Part shown: positions 18,690-27,453 of the stretch, in pieces
Layout: the number at the start of each line of letters is the position of its first letter
Position numbering within the stretch: the first letter of the stretch is position 1
Source: Saccharicrinis sp.
Lineage (GTDB): Bacteria; Bacteroidota; Bacteroidia; Bacteroidales; Marinilabiliaceae
DNA length: 64,000 bases
Assembly: GCA_024635555.1 (NCBI GenBank)
Contig: JAGXIO010000230.1
Span: 1 to 64,000 of the forward strand
Direction of reading: 5' to 3'
The notes under the pieces: generated by a model
What the model was told of the DNA's origin: nothing
Database searches by the model: none
What the model saw: only the letters and a program-made list of their open reading frames with translations
Translations under genes and position numbers: made by a program

Positions 18690-20069
18690 ATGGACAACTT
18701 AAAAATATTGATACTGGACGACGAGGTACGGATAACGGAAAAGCTGAAATACCATCTCGAAAAAAGAAGTTTTAAAGTTTACACAGCCAATACGCCTAAC
18801 CAAGGTTTTGCACTATTAGAGCAAGAAAAACCCGAGATTTTAATATTAGACGTAATGTTACCTGGCATGAATGGGCTGGATATGCTTAAACAGATAAAAG
18901 TAGATTTCCCATCCACCGAAGTAATCATGATTAGTGGTTATGGCGATATGGATATGGTAATTGAGGCCATGCGCAAAGGCGCCTCTGATTTTATCCGCAA
19001 GCCCTTTCAGGTGATGGATATACAGGTGGCTGTGGAGCGTACCGGAAAATTTTTGGCACTCCAGCAAAAGCTCGAAAAAGCTGAGAATATAGGCTCTTTG
19101 GTATCAAAAGAGTTAGAAGGAATGATAGAAAAGGATTTTATTGGCGAGAGCGAAGCTATCAAACACGTAATAAAAATTGCACTCAAAGCAGCTAAAGACA
19201 AAGATGTTAATGTGCTGGTAACAGGTGAAAACGGAACGGGCAAAGAGATTATTTCGCGCATTATCCATTACGGCAGTCCGCGCTGCCAACAGGTATTTGC
19301 GCCCATAAACAGCTCGGCCATACCGGCCACCCTCCTGGAAAGTGAATTTTTTGGCCATGTAAAAGGTGCTTTTACCGATGCACGAGAAGATAAAAAAGGC
19401 TATTTTGAATTGGCCAACAACGGAACTTTATTTTTAGACGAGATTGCCGATATGCCCTTTGCCCTACAAGCAAAGTTACTGCGGGCTATCGAAGAAAAAA
19501 AGGTGAAAAGGTTAGGAGGCAGCAAAGAATTTGATGTGGATGTGAGGATCATTTCGGCCACCAATAAAAATATTGAACAACTCATCAATGATAATCTATT
19601 CCGCATCGACTTGTACCATCGCATTAACACCATTGAAATACACATACCCCCATTGCGCGAACGTACTGATGATATTCCTCTACTACTCACGCATTTCGTT
19701 CGCTCCCTTTCCAACAAAAAGAACCTACCCACCCCAAGCATCAATGCACAATTATTAAAAAAGCTGCTAGCATACCATTTTCCTGGCAACGTACGCGAAT
19801 TACGCAACATGGTGGAGCGCGCCTTGATTTTATTGGAAGGAGATGAGCTAATGCCCGAGGACTTTCCGTTAAAAGGCGACACCAAACCAGCCTGCCGCAA
19901 TTATGAAGGCTTTGATTTAGAAAAAAACGAACACAATATGATTATTGAAGCCCTCACGCGATGCAATATGAACCAAACACAAGCGGCGGATATGCTACAT
20001 ATTTCGCGCGATGCCATAAAGCGTAAAATAAAAAAATTCGGTATCGAGATAGGTAAAGATATCGTGTGA
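18690..20069 (+). CDS. NtrC-family sigma-54-dependent response regulator
   Basis: A 459-residue three-domain regulator. The receiver domain (1-120) has acidic pocket D10/D11, phospho-acceptor D54 and Lys104. The AAA+ sigma-54 interaction domain (about 150-380) has Walker A GENGTGKE (179-186), the sigma-54-contacting GAFTDA loop (226-231) and Walker B LFLDEIAD. A Fis-type helix-turn-helix (about 415-452) contains NMNQTQAADMLHISRDAIKRKI. All residues needed for phosphorylation, ATPase activity and sigma-54 contact are present. It pairs with the TPR kinase upstream and should activate RpoN promoters elsewhere. Confidence 0.96.
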   Translation: MDNLKILILDDEVRITEKLKYHLEKRSFKVYTANTPNQGFALLEQEKPEILILDVMLPGMNGLDMLKQIKVDFPSTEVIMISGYGDMDMVIEAMRKGASDFIRKPFQVMDIQVAVERTGKFLALQQKLEKAENIGSLVSKELEGMIEKDFIGESEAIKHVIKIALKAAKDKDVNVLVTGENGTGKEIISRIIHYGSPRCQQVFAPINSSAIPATLLESEFFGHVKGAFTDAREDKKGYFELANNGTLFLDEIADMPFALQAKLLRAIEEKKVKRLGGSKEFDVDVRIISATNKNIEQLINDNLFRIDLYHRINTIEIHIPPLRERTDDIPLLLTHFVRSLSNKKNLPTPSINAQLLKKLLAYHFPGNVRELRNMVERALILLEGDELMPEDFPLKGDTKPACRNYEGFDLEKNEHNMIIEALTRCNMNQTQAADMLHISRDAIKRKIKKFGIEIGKDIV

Positions 20070-20092
20070 AAATATTTTTTGAAAAGTGTGCT

Positions 20093-20114
20093 ATATCGCT
20101 CACTTGGGCGATAT
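20093..20114 (+). terminator. Short hairpin after the response-regulator gene
   Basis: ATATCGC (20093-20099) pairs with GCGATAT (20108-20114). No T-tract, so a weak terminator at best. Confidence 0.35.
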
Positions 20115-20280
20115 TACGCTGCCCTGAGAATAATTACCCATGACACATAATCAATCTCAACACACTGTCGTTCAAACTTATAACTCGTCCATCGAGGACA
20201 CTTTAATTTTGTGGTATGCCAATTGATTTTAAAGCTGTGTAAGCAAATATTTTGTTTGCATAACTTTTAAAAGCTACACC

Positions 20281-20961
20281 ATGGAACTCAAGAAAACAAA
20301 AAAAGCCGATTTAGAAGGTAAGCGCAGCTTATTTTTGCAAATAGGATTTATAATTGCCTTAGGTGCTGCCTTAGTGGCATTTGAATGGAAAACTATACGT
20401 GTAAATCCTGGAGTATTAGCCGACAATTCCACCAGCATAGACGATTTAGAGTTGACACCTATTACCGTCGTCAAAGAACCTGAATTGGAAATTCCAAAGC
20501 CAAAGCTTATTGTGTTGGAGGAACTCATTATTGTTGATGATAAAACAGAGCTTCCTGGCGACGACTTGGATATTAACTCAGAATCCTTAATAGATATGGC
20601 TATAACCCTACAGCAGATACCAGTTGAGGATGAAGATTCAGATCCCATTCCATTTGTTATGCTAGAAGACAAGCCTGAATTTCCCGGTGGTGAACGAGCT
20701 TTGTTAACCTATCTGGCAAGCTCGGTAAAGTATCCAGTTATAGCCGCCCAGAACAATATTCAAGGCACGGTTTATCTGAGTTTTGTAATTAGCAAAACAG
20801 GTAAAGTCGAAAAAGTTAAAATTCTGAGAGGCGTAGCTACATCCATCGACAGCGAAGCGCTTCGGGTTGTGTCGTCCATGCCCGATTGGAAACCAGGCAA
20901 ACAAGGAACTCGCCATGTGGCGGTTTCGTACCAGGTACCCATAAAGTTTACACTGCAATAA
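20281..20961 (+). CDS. tonB: TonB-family energy transducer
   Basis: The 226-residue protein has a short basic N-terminus, one transmembrane helix (about 17-35), a periplasmic linker rich in Pro/Glu/Lys, and a TonB C-terminal domain (about 130-226). That domain contains YPVIAAQNNIQGTVYLSFVI, KVEKVKILRG and the final VAVSYQVPIKFTLQ. It would couple the proton-motive force from ExbB/ExbD to outer-membrane receptors. No exbB or exbD is in the window. The linker is short and lacks long Pro-Lys tracts, as is common for Bacteroidota TonB paralogues. Confidence 0.9.
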   Translation: MELKKTKKADLEGKRSLFLQIGFIIALGAALVAFEWKTIRVNPGVLADNSTSIDDLELTPITVVKEPELEIPKPKLIVLEELIIVDDKTELPGDDLDINSESLIDMAITLQQIPVEDEDSDPIPFVMLEDKPEFPGGERALLTYLASSVKYPVIAAQNNIQGTVYLSFVISKTGKVEKVKILRGVATSIDSEALRVVSSMPDWKPGKQGTRHVAVSYQVPIKFTLQ

Positions 20962-20981
20962 AACTTGAATTATATCCTCAT

Positions 20982-21009
20982 CTGTCTCGGCAATTTTTTG
21001 TCGAGGCAG
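20982..21009 (+). terminator. Terminator-like hairpin after tonB
   Basis: CTGTCTCG (20982-20989) pairs with CGAGGCAG (21002-21009), one wobble. The T-run lies in the loop rather than after the stem, so termination efficiency is uncertain. Confidence 0.55.
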
Positions 21010-21067
21010 TTTACCCTATCATCCCGCCAAACCTAACTTTCGTGTTAACCCTCTAAAAAACATCGAT

Positions 21068-22072
21068 ATGAATTACCCTAACAAGCTATCCTTTATCAAC
21101 ATACAAGTATTATTACTTATTTCTTACATGCTTTTATCTGCGTGTGAACCTATAGGTGGAGATATGAAATACAGATCGATAGGAGCACCAGGAGAAATTC
21201 TGGTAGTGATGGACAATAAATTACAAAAATCTCAAGTACAAGAGATAATTCAAGCTTTTGCAGATACCGAATTCCCTAACCTACCGCAGCCTGAATCCAC
21301 TTTCAGACTCACTACGTTAAGCCCAAACGACTTTGAAGGCCATTTTAAAGCTTACCGGAACATAGTAATAGTACAGCAAAAAATAATGGCAAAAGCCGAT
21401 GTCAAATTTCAAAATAATACTTGGGCATCACATCAGCAGGTGGTGGAAATTACAATACCCAATACCAATTCGTTTACAGATTTATTTAAGACCCATCAAA
21501 AACGAATATTTGATTTTATATACAATGGAGATATTAGGAGCGTACAACATGCAAACCTCAAAAGTGTAGATGCCGCAATACAAGGTTTTATTAAACAGAA
21601 GTATGGACTTGATTGTATAATACCACAGGGATATCGTTTGGTTAAAGACACGGCAAATTTCTGCTGGTTACGTTTCGACAGATTAGAAACTGCCATGCAT
21701 TTGGTCATTCAATCCTTTGATATGGATAGTTTACCTACTATCCATAACAATGAACTGTTAGCCTTACTCGACAGTGTGGGTAAAGAGTTTATACCAGGGC
21801 CATCTGCACTTACTTTTAAACAAACCGAGAAAGAACTTCCTGTACTCTTTAATGAGATAAAAGTGAACCAACAGGATGTGATCGAGCTCCGTGGCTTATG
21901 GAAGGTAGAAGGTTTTTTTATGGGAGGACCATTTGTTACCTTTTTTATTAAAGATGAAACTCGAAATAGATTGCTAATGATTGATGGCTTTGTACATGCA
22001 CCTCAAAAACAAAATAAGGCCTACTACGTGCGGCAGCTAGAAGCCATCCTACATTCTGTTAAAATATTATAA
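21068..22072 (+). CDS. DUF4837 family lipoprotein
   Basis: A 334-residue protein with a lipoprotein signal (LLSAC, Cys26), followed by YRSIGAPGEILVVMD, the characteristic N-terminal DUF4837 motif. The family is restricted mostly to Bacteroidota and has no established function. The conserved C-terminal part contains WKVEGFFMGGPFVTFFI and GFVHAPQKQNKAYYVRQLEAIL. It lies in a tonB-DUF4837-TPR run on the same strand, with a probable terminator between tonB and this gene. Confidence 0.88.
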   Translation: MNYPNKLSFINIQVLLLISYMLLSACEPIGGDMKYRSIGAPGEILVVMDNKLQKSQVQEIIQAFADTEFPNLPQPESTFRLTTLSPNDFEGHFKAYRNIVIVQQKIMAKADVKFQNNTWASHQQVVEITIPNTNSFTDLFKTHQKRIFDFIYNGDIRSVQHANLKSVDAAIQGFIKQKYGLDCIIPQGYRLVKDTANFCWLRFDRLETAMHLVIQSFDMDSLPTIHNNELLALLDSVGKEFIPGPSALTFKQTEKELPVLFNEIKVNQQDVIELRGLWKVEGFFMGGPFVTFFIKDETRNRLLMIDGFVHAPQKQNKAYYVRQLEAILHSVKIL

Positions 22073-22177
22073 ATATAAACGCGTTAGGCTTATAGTCCAT
22101 TCCATTTCCGTATATTCTATCTATTTTCGATTCCTACTATTTGCATTGTTGCGGTAGTTTACCAATAGCTTAGTAAA

Positions 22178-23212
22178 ATGAAGGTCAACAGGTTATTAAT
22201 ATTCATACTTTTCCTAAATTCGTTTGGGCAGATAAATGCACAAAGTTCGGATTTCGATACGATCATGCTGCACGGAATATCCGATTACGAAAGCGGAAAA
22301 TACGAGAATGCCCTCTCGTGGTTTAATCAGGCATATAAAATTAATCGGGAATCGAATAAGGCTTGTTACTACTTATCGTTGGCACATTTGGCACTCGAGA
22401 ACTATACGGATGCGGCAACCTATAGTGCCAAAGTTATCCGCAGAGGTGGCGAACATAGCGAAGATGCTTATCTGGTGAACGCTGGGTCTTGGGATAACTT
22501 GGGTAGACACGAGAAAGCCACAAAAATTTATAAGCAAGCACTAAAAAAATGGCCCACGAACTACCTTATACATTATAACCTGGCGTTATCCTTACACAAC
22601 GATAAAAAATATGCAGAAGCCCAGGAATACGCCACTAATGCCATTGAAATATATCCGGCGCATACCAGTAGTCATATACTACTGGCTTATATCATGTTTG
22701 CTCAAGGCGAACGCATACAGAGCATGTTACCTTTGTATTATTTTCTGTTGTTAGAGCCCGAGGGTGACAGAAGTGCTGCCGCTTACGAATTGCTGAACAA
22801 CCTTTGGAACCAAGGTTTACGACAAAAAGGACAGCGCGACATTCAACTTGTGCAAGCCGGATATAAATACGCCGATTTTGCCAGCAGTGAACTTTCAATC
22901 AGCTTGATAAAATCGGCCGAAAATATGGAGAACAACAACAAGGAAGCAACACTCAATAGCAACAGTCTGCTTGTTCAGTTTGCTCAAAGAAACCAAGCAT
23001 TTTTTAAGATATTAGAAGAGGCATCACTTGACAAAAATGGTTTTTGGTGGGATTTTTACGTCAACTTTTTCAGCAAGCTACAAAATAACAAGCTTACCGA
23101 ACCTTTTAGTTATTACATCAGTACTTCTCGATACAACACCGATGTATTGTTATGGATTTCGGGTCACCCTGCCCATTTTCAAAAATTTAGTACCTGGATG
23201 GAAGCTCAATAG
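22178..23212 (+). CDS. Secreted TPR-repeat protein
   Basis: The 344-residue protein has a signal peptide (MKVNRLLIFILFLNSFGQINAQ) and TPR repeats over about 30-190 (YESGKYENALSWFNQAYKIN, YYLSLAHLALENYTDAATYS, YNLALSLHNDKKYAEAQEYA). A C-terminal alpha-helical region of about 150 residues is unassigned. TPRs mediate protein-protein contacts; the partner is unknown. Likely periplasmic. Confidence 0.85.
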   Translation: MKVNRLLIFILFLNSFGQINAQSSDFDTIMLHGISDYESGKYENALSWFNQAYKINRESNKACYYLSLAHLALENYTDAATYSAKVIRRGGEHSEDAYLVNAGSWDNLGRHEKATKIYKQALKKWPTNYLIHYNLALSLHNDKKYAEAQEYATNAIEIYPAHTSSHILLAYIMFAQGERIQSMLPLYYFLLLEPEGDRSAAAYELLNNLWNQGLRQKGQRDIQLVQAGYKYADFASSELSISLIKSAENMENNNKEATLNSNSLLVQFAQRNQAFFKILEEASLDKNGFWWDFYVNFFSKLQNNKLTEPFSYYISTSRYNTDVLLWISGHPAHFQKFSTWMEAQ

Positions 23213-23523
23213 TATTACTAAAATGCAATTAAAGTAACTTTAGCTTACACATAAATAGTATGGAAAAGATACTGAGTGCAAGATAGTATCAAATTTAACC
23301 GAAACAACCTCCAATAATTCACCGAAAAAGTTAGTCAAGCTGTCTTGCATTAGGCTATCTGTCCATGAAAAAATTTATATACAGATGAATAATGGATGTT
23401 TATCCTTGTTTTTGACCCGCTTGTATAAACGACCAGTTTTTATGGTGTTTTTTTGAACCCAAACAGCCACAATCACGTATCCTAAGGTAAGCAAATAAAT
23501 ATTCATCTTAAAAATATAAAATT
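23213..23523. other. Intergenic region before the Cse60-like gene
   Basis: About 310 bp, AT-rich, no gene or clear repeat seen. Confidence 0.5.
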
Positions 23524-23718
23524 ATGAACAAGCTTAAAACAAAGCATTTTCAATATACCGGAATCGACGATTATGACAAAGGCATCGACCTGCAAATAAA
23601 TGATTTTATCAACGAAAATAATATCGATACAGATAGCATTGTTGATATTAAATATGCCGCGCACTCGAGCCAGGGAGTTAACACTTACTCGGCTTTGATG
23701 GTGTATATGGAGGGGTAA
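23524..23718 (+). CDS. Small Cse60-like protein
   Basis: This 64-residue protein has the pattern of the Cse60 family: an acidic helix (YDKGIDLQINDFINENN) then DSIVDIKYAAHS...YSALMVYM. The Bacillus member was named from a sporulation-expressed gene, but the family is widespread and its function is unknown, so no sporulation link is implied here. A strong terminator follows 12 bp after the stop, showing that this short gene is a defined transcription unit. Confidence 0.75.
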   Translation: MNKLKTKHFQYTGIDDYDKGIDLQINDFINENNIDTDSIVDIKYAAHSSQGVNTYSALMVYMEG

Positions 23719-23730
23719 AAAATAATTATC

Positions 23731-23774
23731 TAAAAAAAAAGAGGTCATTGCCATCAGCAGTGGCCTTTTTTTTT
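23731..23774 (+). terminator. Intrinsic terminator of the Cse60-like gene
   Basis: An A-run, GGTCA stem, 11-nt loop, TGGCC, then nine T. The A/T runs extend the stem and would also work on the minus strand. Confidence 0.85.
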
Positions 23775-23952
23775 GTAATGTCAATGGAAAGGTTATATTT
23801 TAGTTTAATTGATATATTTAAAATATAGCTGTGCAGTAACTCGATAGAGGCTCTTTTGGTAGTGGTTACTATTTCACAGCAATTGAGAAGTGCTTAGACG
23901 AGCACATTAGAGAACAAACTCCCAACCCCACGTTAAAATCAAATATTTAATG

Positions 23953-23960
23953 TAATTTTG
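23953..23960 (+). promoter_or_regulatory. -7 element of the btu operon promoter
   Basis: TAATTTTG fits TAnnTTTG and predicts transcription starting close to 23967, the 5' edge of the riboswitch. No good -33 TTTG is visible, so the promoter may be weak or use another factor. Confidence 0.55.
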
Positions 23961-23967
23961 TATCTAT

Positions 23968-24144
23968 TGTTGGTGTTGCATTTAGCAACGTAAAAGGGAA
24001 TTCTGTCACCGATTAAAATCCGGGAATCAGAAACTGTACCCGCAGCCGTATTCTGCCCCAAAAGGGTGAGCAAAAAAATCACTGTCAGGCCTAAGCCAGA
24101 TGGGAAGATGCTCGAAAAAAGAAAGTCGGAAAACCTGCCACAAA
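23968..24144 (+). ncRNA. Cobalamin riboswitch
   Basis: The leader of the ABC transporter contains the conserved parts of the AdoCbl/cobalamin aptamer. In order these are GTTGCATTTAGCAACG with AAAGGGAA, the CCGGGAATC and GTACCCGCAGCCGTA core, then the B12 box region (ATCACTG, CCTAAGCCAGATGGGAAGA) and a closing strand CCTGCCACAA. Binding of cobalamin normally lowers expression of the downstream uptake genes. It ends 36 bp before the start codon, so control of translation initiation is as likely as termination; no clear terminator stem was found between it and the gene. Confidence 0.93.
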
Positions 24145-24180
24145 AATAATTATTCGTTTAACTTTCGGGAGATTGAAGTA

Positions 24181-25326
24181 ATGAGATTAACAAAAAAAGT
24201 ATTGCCGGCATTTGCCATGATGGCATTGTTGGCCTTAGCAGCCTGCCAACAAAATCGAAAAAAATCAGATTCGACTACAGCGGATGCTAAACCAAATTCG
24301 GTTTATGAACCTGCTTATGCCAACCGGTTTAAAATAGAGTACTTCAGCGACCACAAGCGTATTGAGATAACTCATCCTTGGGATTCGGCTGCCACCCCTC
24401 TGGTTACCTTACTTTCCGCGAATGCCGAGTTTCTAAAAAACAACCCATCTGCCATAAAAACACCCGTTAAAAAATGGGTTTCTGTGGCCTCTACACAAAT
24501 AAGCTACGCACACAAATTAAATGTACTAGATGAACTGGTAGGCATAGCCGAGCCGCAATATGTAGCCAATACAAAGGTACAAGACGGCTTAGTTACAGGT
24601 AAGATCAGGAACATCGGAACCGCCTTTGCTCCTGACGCTGAAATACTTATGTCCTTAAATCCGGATATGATGATGATATCGCCGTTTAAGGATGATTTTT
24701 ACGCCCCATTGCGTAGTGCGGGTATCAAAATGACCACCAATAGCAGCTATCTCGAAAACACCCCCCTTGGCCGGATGGAATGGTTGGTTTACGTGGCCGC
24801 CTTCTTTAACAAGGAAGACGAAGCCATTGCTACCGTGAATGAGGTTGCCGAAAGATATAATAATGTAAAACAATTGGCAGCTACTGCCAAAGAAAAACCA
24901 TGTGTAATGAGTGGCCAGGTTTACCAAGGTATTTGGTACACGCCAGCGGCACAGAGCTTCAATGCCAATTTTTTAGAGGATGCTGGCGTGCGTTATATTT
25001 TTAACGATAGGCCTGGAACCGGATCGTTAAGTTATGATTTTGAAACCGTATATCAAGCCGCCGCACATTGCGATTACTGGATGATGATGGTAAATCGTGC
25101 CGATACCTATAGCTATTCAGCTTTGAAAAATGAAGATGTTAGATATACCGATTTTAATGCATTTAAATTACGCAAAGTGGTTTATTCAAACACGTACAAC
25201 TCTATGCTTTTCGAAAAAGGATTGTTGGAACCAGATGTGGTGTTAAAGGATTTAGTACAACTTTTTCATCCCGAACTAAACATCGGTTCTGAACAGGTTT
25301 ATTATAGGAAACTAACCAAAGAGTAA
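24181..25326 (+). CDS. btuF: Cobalamin ABC transporter substrate-binding lipoprotein (BtuF-like)
   Basis: Start at 24181 (MRLTKKVLPAFAMM, 381 aa). The longer open frame to 24100 would translate the riboswitch. A lipobox gives Cys22 (LALAAC). The periplasmic-binding fold of the FecB/BtuF type is seen in IEITHPWD, KWVSVASTQISYAHKLNVLDELVG, LNPDMMMISPF and the C-terminal lobe. It is longer than E. coli BtuF (about 266 aa), as typical for the Bacteroidota version. Vitamin B12 specificity rests mainly on the upstream cobalamin riboswitch. The permease gene follows after 7 bp. Confidence 0.9.
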   Translation: MRLTKKVLPAFAMMALLALAACQQNRKKSDSTTADAKPNSVYEPAYANRFKIEYFSDHKRIEITHPWDSAATPLVTLLSANAEFLKNNPSAIKTPVKKWVSVASTQISYAHKLNVLDELVGIAEPQYVANTKVQDGLVTGKIRNIGTAFAPDAEILMSLNPDMMMISPFKDDFYAPLRSAGIKMTTNSSYLENTPLGRMEWLVYVAAFFNKEDEAIATVNEVAERYNNVKQLAATAKEKPCVMSGQVYQGIWYTPAAQSFNANFLEDAGVRYIFNDRPGTGSLSYDFETVYQAAAHCDYWMMMVNRADTYSYSALKNEDVRYTDFNAFKLRKVVYSNTYNSMLFEKGLLEPDVVLKDLVQLFHPELNIGSEQVYYRKLTKE

Positions 25327-25333
25327 AATAATT

Positions 25334-26380
25334 ATGCAAGGAGAAACAGCCAAAAGCAGAAAAAACTATGCCTATATAGCTTTGGTTGTATTGTTGTTGT
25401 TGTTATTTGTCCTCAACATCTCGTTGGGTTCGGTTTACATTCCGTTTTATGTGGTGTTAAAATGGATGGTTGGTATGCAAATCGAAAATGAGATATGGCA
25501 AAACATACTGCTTAAATCGCGTCTTCCCCAATCCATTACCGCTTTACTGGCTGGTGCAGGCCTAGCAGCCGGAGGTTTGCAAATGCAGACTTTGTTCCGA
25601 AACCCACTTGCAGGCCCTTCCATACTGGGCATCAGTTCGGGCGCCGGACTGGGCGTGGCCATTGTGATCCTGCTATTTGGCGCCATACAAGGCGTATCTT
25701 TGGCAGGCCTCGGATGGTATGGTTCGCTCACCATTACAGCGGCTGCTTTTATAGGTGCTTTTTGGGTTCTTTTGATGATTCTTTTTTTGGCGCAAAAACT
25801 TAAAAACAATGCCATGCTCCTCATCGTAGGCATTATGGTTGGCTATGCATCCAGTGCCATTGTTGGTCTGTTGCAATTTATTAGTTCAAAGGAAGATGTG
25901 CAGTCGTTTGTACTTTGGGGCTTAGGATCGTTCAATAACCTATCTTGGGACAAGCACATCATTTTTATTCCAATGGTAGTATTAGGTTTACTTGGCTCCT
26001 TATTTCTAATAAAACCTTTAAACGTGCTGCTACTTGGCGAAAACTATGCTGCCAATTTAGGATTGAATATCAAACGTTCCAGATTGAGCATACTTGTTAT
26101 AACCGGTCTGCTTACGGCCACCATAACCGCCTTTTGCGGCCCCATAGCTTTTTTGGGTCTGGCCGTGCCGCATCTTTCAAAGGGAATATTTAAAACCGCC
26201 GACCATTCGGTGTTAATACCGGCCGTTATGTTGTTCGGAGGTGCGCTGGCATTGCTTTGTCACTTAATTGCTCGCCTGCCAGGATTCGATGGCACCTTAC
26301 CCATTAATGCGGTAACTTCACTAATTGGTGCACCCATAGTAATATACGTTATATTAAAACGACGCAGTTTAACGCAGTAA
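25334..26380 (+). CDS. btuC: FecCD/BtuC-family ABC transporter permease
   Basis: A 348-residue inner-membrane protein with about ten transmembrane helices and the family motifs SRLPQSITALLAGAGLAAGG and QTLFRNPLAGPSILGISSGA near residues 60-100. The cytoplasmic coupling region includes NLGLNIKRSRL, and CGPIAFLGLAVPHLSK lies near 265-280. It forms the channel with the ATPase encoded 11 bp downstream. Substrate is inferred to be cobalamin from the riboswitch. Confidence 0.93.
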   Translation: MQGETAKSRKNYAYIALVVLLLLLFVLNISLGSVYIPFYVVLKWMVGMQIENEIWQNILLKSRLPQSITALLAGAGLAAGGLQMQTLFRNPLAGPSILGISSGAGLGVAIVILLFGAIQGVSLAGLGWYGSLTITAAAFIGAFWVLLMILFLAQKLKNNAMLLIVGIMVGYASSAIVGLLQFISSKEDVQSFVLWGLGSFNNLSWDKHIIFIPMVVLGLLGSLFLIKPLNVLLLGENYAANLGLNIKRSRLSILVITGLLTATITAFCGPIAFLGLAVPHLSKGIFKTADHSVLIPAVMLFGGALALLCHLIARLPGFDGTLPINAVTSLIGAPIVIYVILKRRSLTQ

Positions 26381-26391
26381 TAATAGCGCAG

Positions 26392-27420
26392 ATGCAGCAA
26401 AAAGAAGATTTTTTTTTAAGAGCCGACAAACTTGCTATAGGTTACGACAAGCATGCCCTTCCGCTGCACGAAAATATTAACGTTAGTGTAAAACCTGGAC
26501 AGTTTACATGTTTATTGGGCCCTAATGGTGCCGGCAAATCTACCCTAATTAAAACCCTATGCGGTTTTATTAAACCCATTGGTGGACAGGTATGGTACGG
26601 CGACGAAAAGATTGAACGCATCCCGGAAATACAACGGGCAAAAAAAGTAAGCGTGGTACTCACCGACAGGTTAGATGTTCATAACCTCACCACATTTGAA
26701 TTGGTTGCTTTGGGACGCACCCCATATACCGGATTTTTTGGCAAACTACTGCCGCACGACATTGAATTGGTACATCACGCCATTGAGGAGGTAGGGCTGC
26801 ATGGTTATGCGCTAAAATCCATCGACAAAATGAGCGATGGCGAACGCCAAAAAGCCATGATAGCCAAGGCTCTGGTTCAGGAAACACCGTTCATCATCCT
26901 CGATGAGCCGGCTGCCTTTTTAGATCTACCGGCGAAAATAGAAATCATGCAACTCCTCCGCAGACTGTCGAAACAAAAAAACAGGGGAATACTGTTATCA
27001 ACACACGATTTGGACATGGCCTTGCAGATAGCCGATAAAATATGGTTGATGGCTCAAGGGAAAACTTTACAAGAAGGAATACCGGAAGATTTGGTACTCA
27101 CCAACCAATTCAAACGCTTTTTCGAAAGAGAGGGCATACAATTTGACAACCACACCGGCACTTTTAAATATCATAAAACGATACAGGAATATATCGTTTT
27201 AAAAGGAGAAGGCAACACCCGTGTGTGGTTAGGCAGAGCACTAAACCGTTTAGGGTTTGACACAGTTGAAAAGGATAGCGAGTGGACGGTAGAAGTACTC
27301 CAAGGCATCCCAACCCAATTAGCCCTTTATCATACTAATAAGTTATTACTAAAATGCGACACCATAGAAGAGTTGATGAATGGTATGACGGCTGCCATGG
27401 CTGCCGCAAAACAAAAGTGA
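26392..27420 (+). CDS. btuD: ABC transporter ATP-binding protein with C-terminal extension (BtuD-like)
   Basis: The 342 residues start with a normal ABC ATPase: Walker A GPNGAGKST (43-51), a Q-loop-like segment at SVVLTDR, Walker B FIILDEP and switch STHDLDMA. The signature is MSDGERQ in place of LSGGQ, seen in this subfamily. Residues from about 255 onward are an extra 85-90 residues (YIVLKGEGN, VWLGRALNRLGFD, LLLKCDTIEEL), predicted alpha/beta and absent from E. coli BtuD (249 aa). It drives import through the adjacent permease. Confidence 0.92.
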   Translation: MQQKEDFFLRADKLAIGYDKHALPLHENINVSVKPGQFTCLLGPNGAGKSTLIKTLCGFIKPIGGQVWYGDEKIERIPEIQRAKKVSVVLTDRLDVHNLTTFELVALGRTPYTGFFGKLLPHDIELVHHAIEEVGLHGYALKSIDKMSDGERQKAMIAKALVQETPFIILDEPAAFLDLPAKIEIMQLLRRLSKQKNRGILLSTHDLDMALQIADKIWLMAQGKTLQEGIPEDLVLTNQFKRFFEREGIQFDNHTGTFKYHKTIQEYIVLKGEGNTRVWLGRALNRLGFDTVEKDSEWTVEVLQGIPTQLALYHTNKLLLKCDTIEELMNGMTAAMAAAKQK

Positions 27421-27453
27421 GTGTCCACATTCAACCTAAAATTAAAATCTAAA

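Noticed and set aside
23524-23718. Evidence of sporulation from the Cse60-like protein
   Set aside because: The family occurs widely in non-spore-formers; the name comes from one Bacillus gene, and no other sporulation genes are present.
24100-24180. Longer start for the cobalamin-binding lipoprotein
   Set aside because: The extra residues are encoded by the riboswitch and would place the signal peptide internally.
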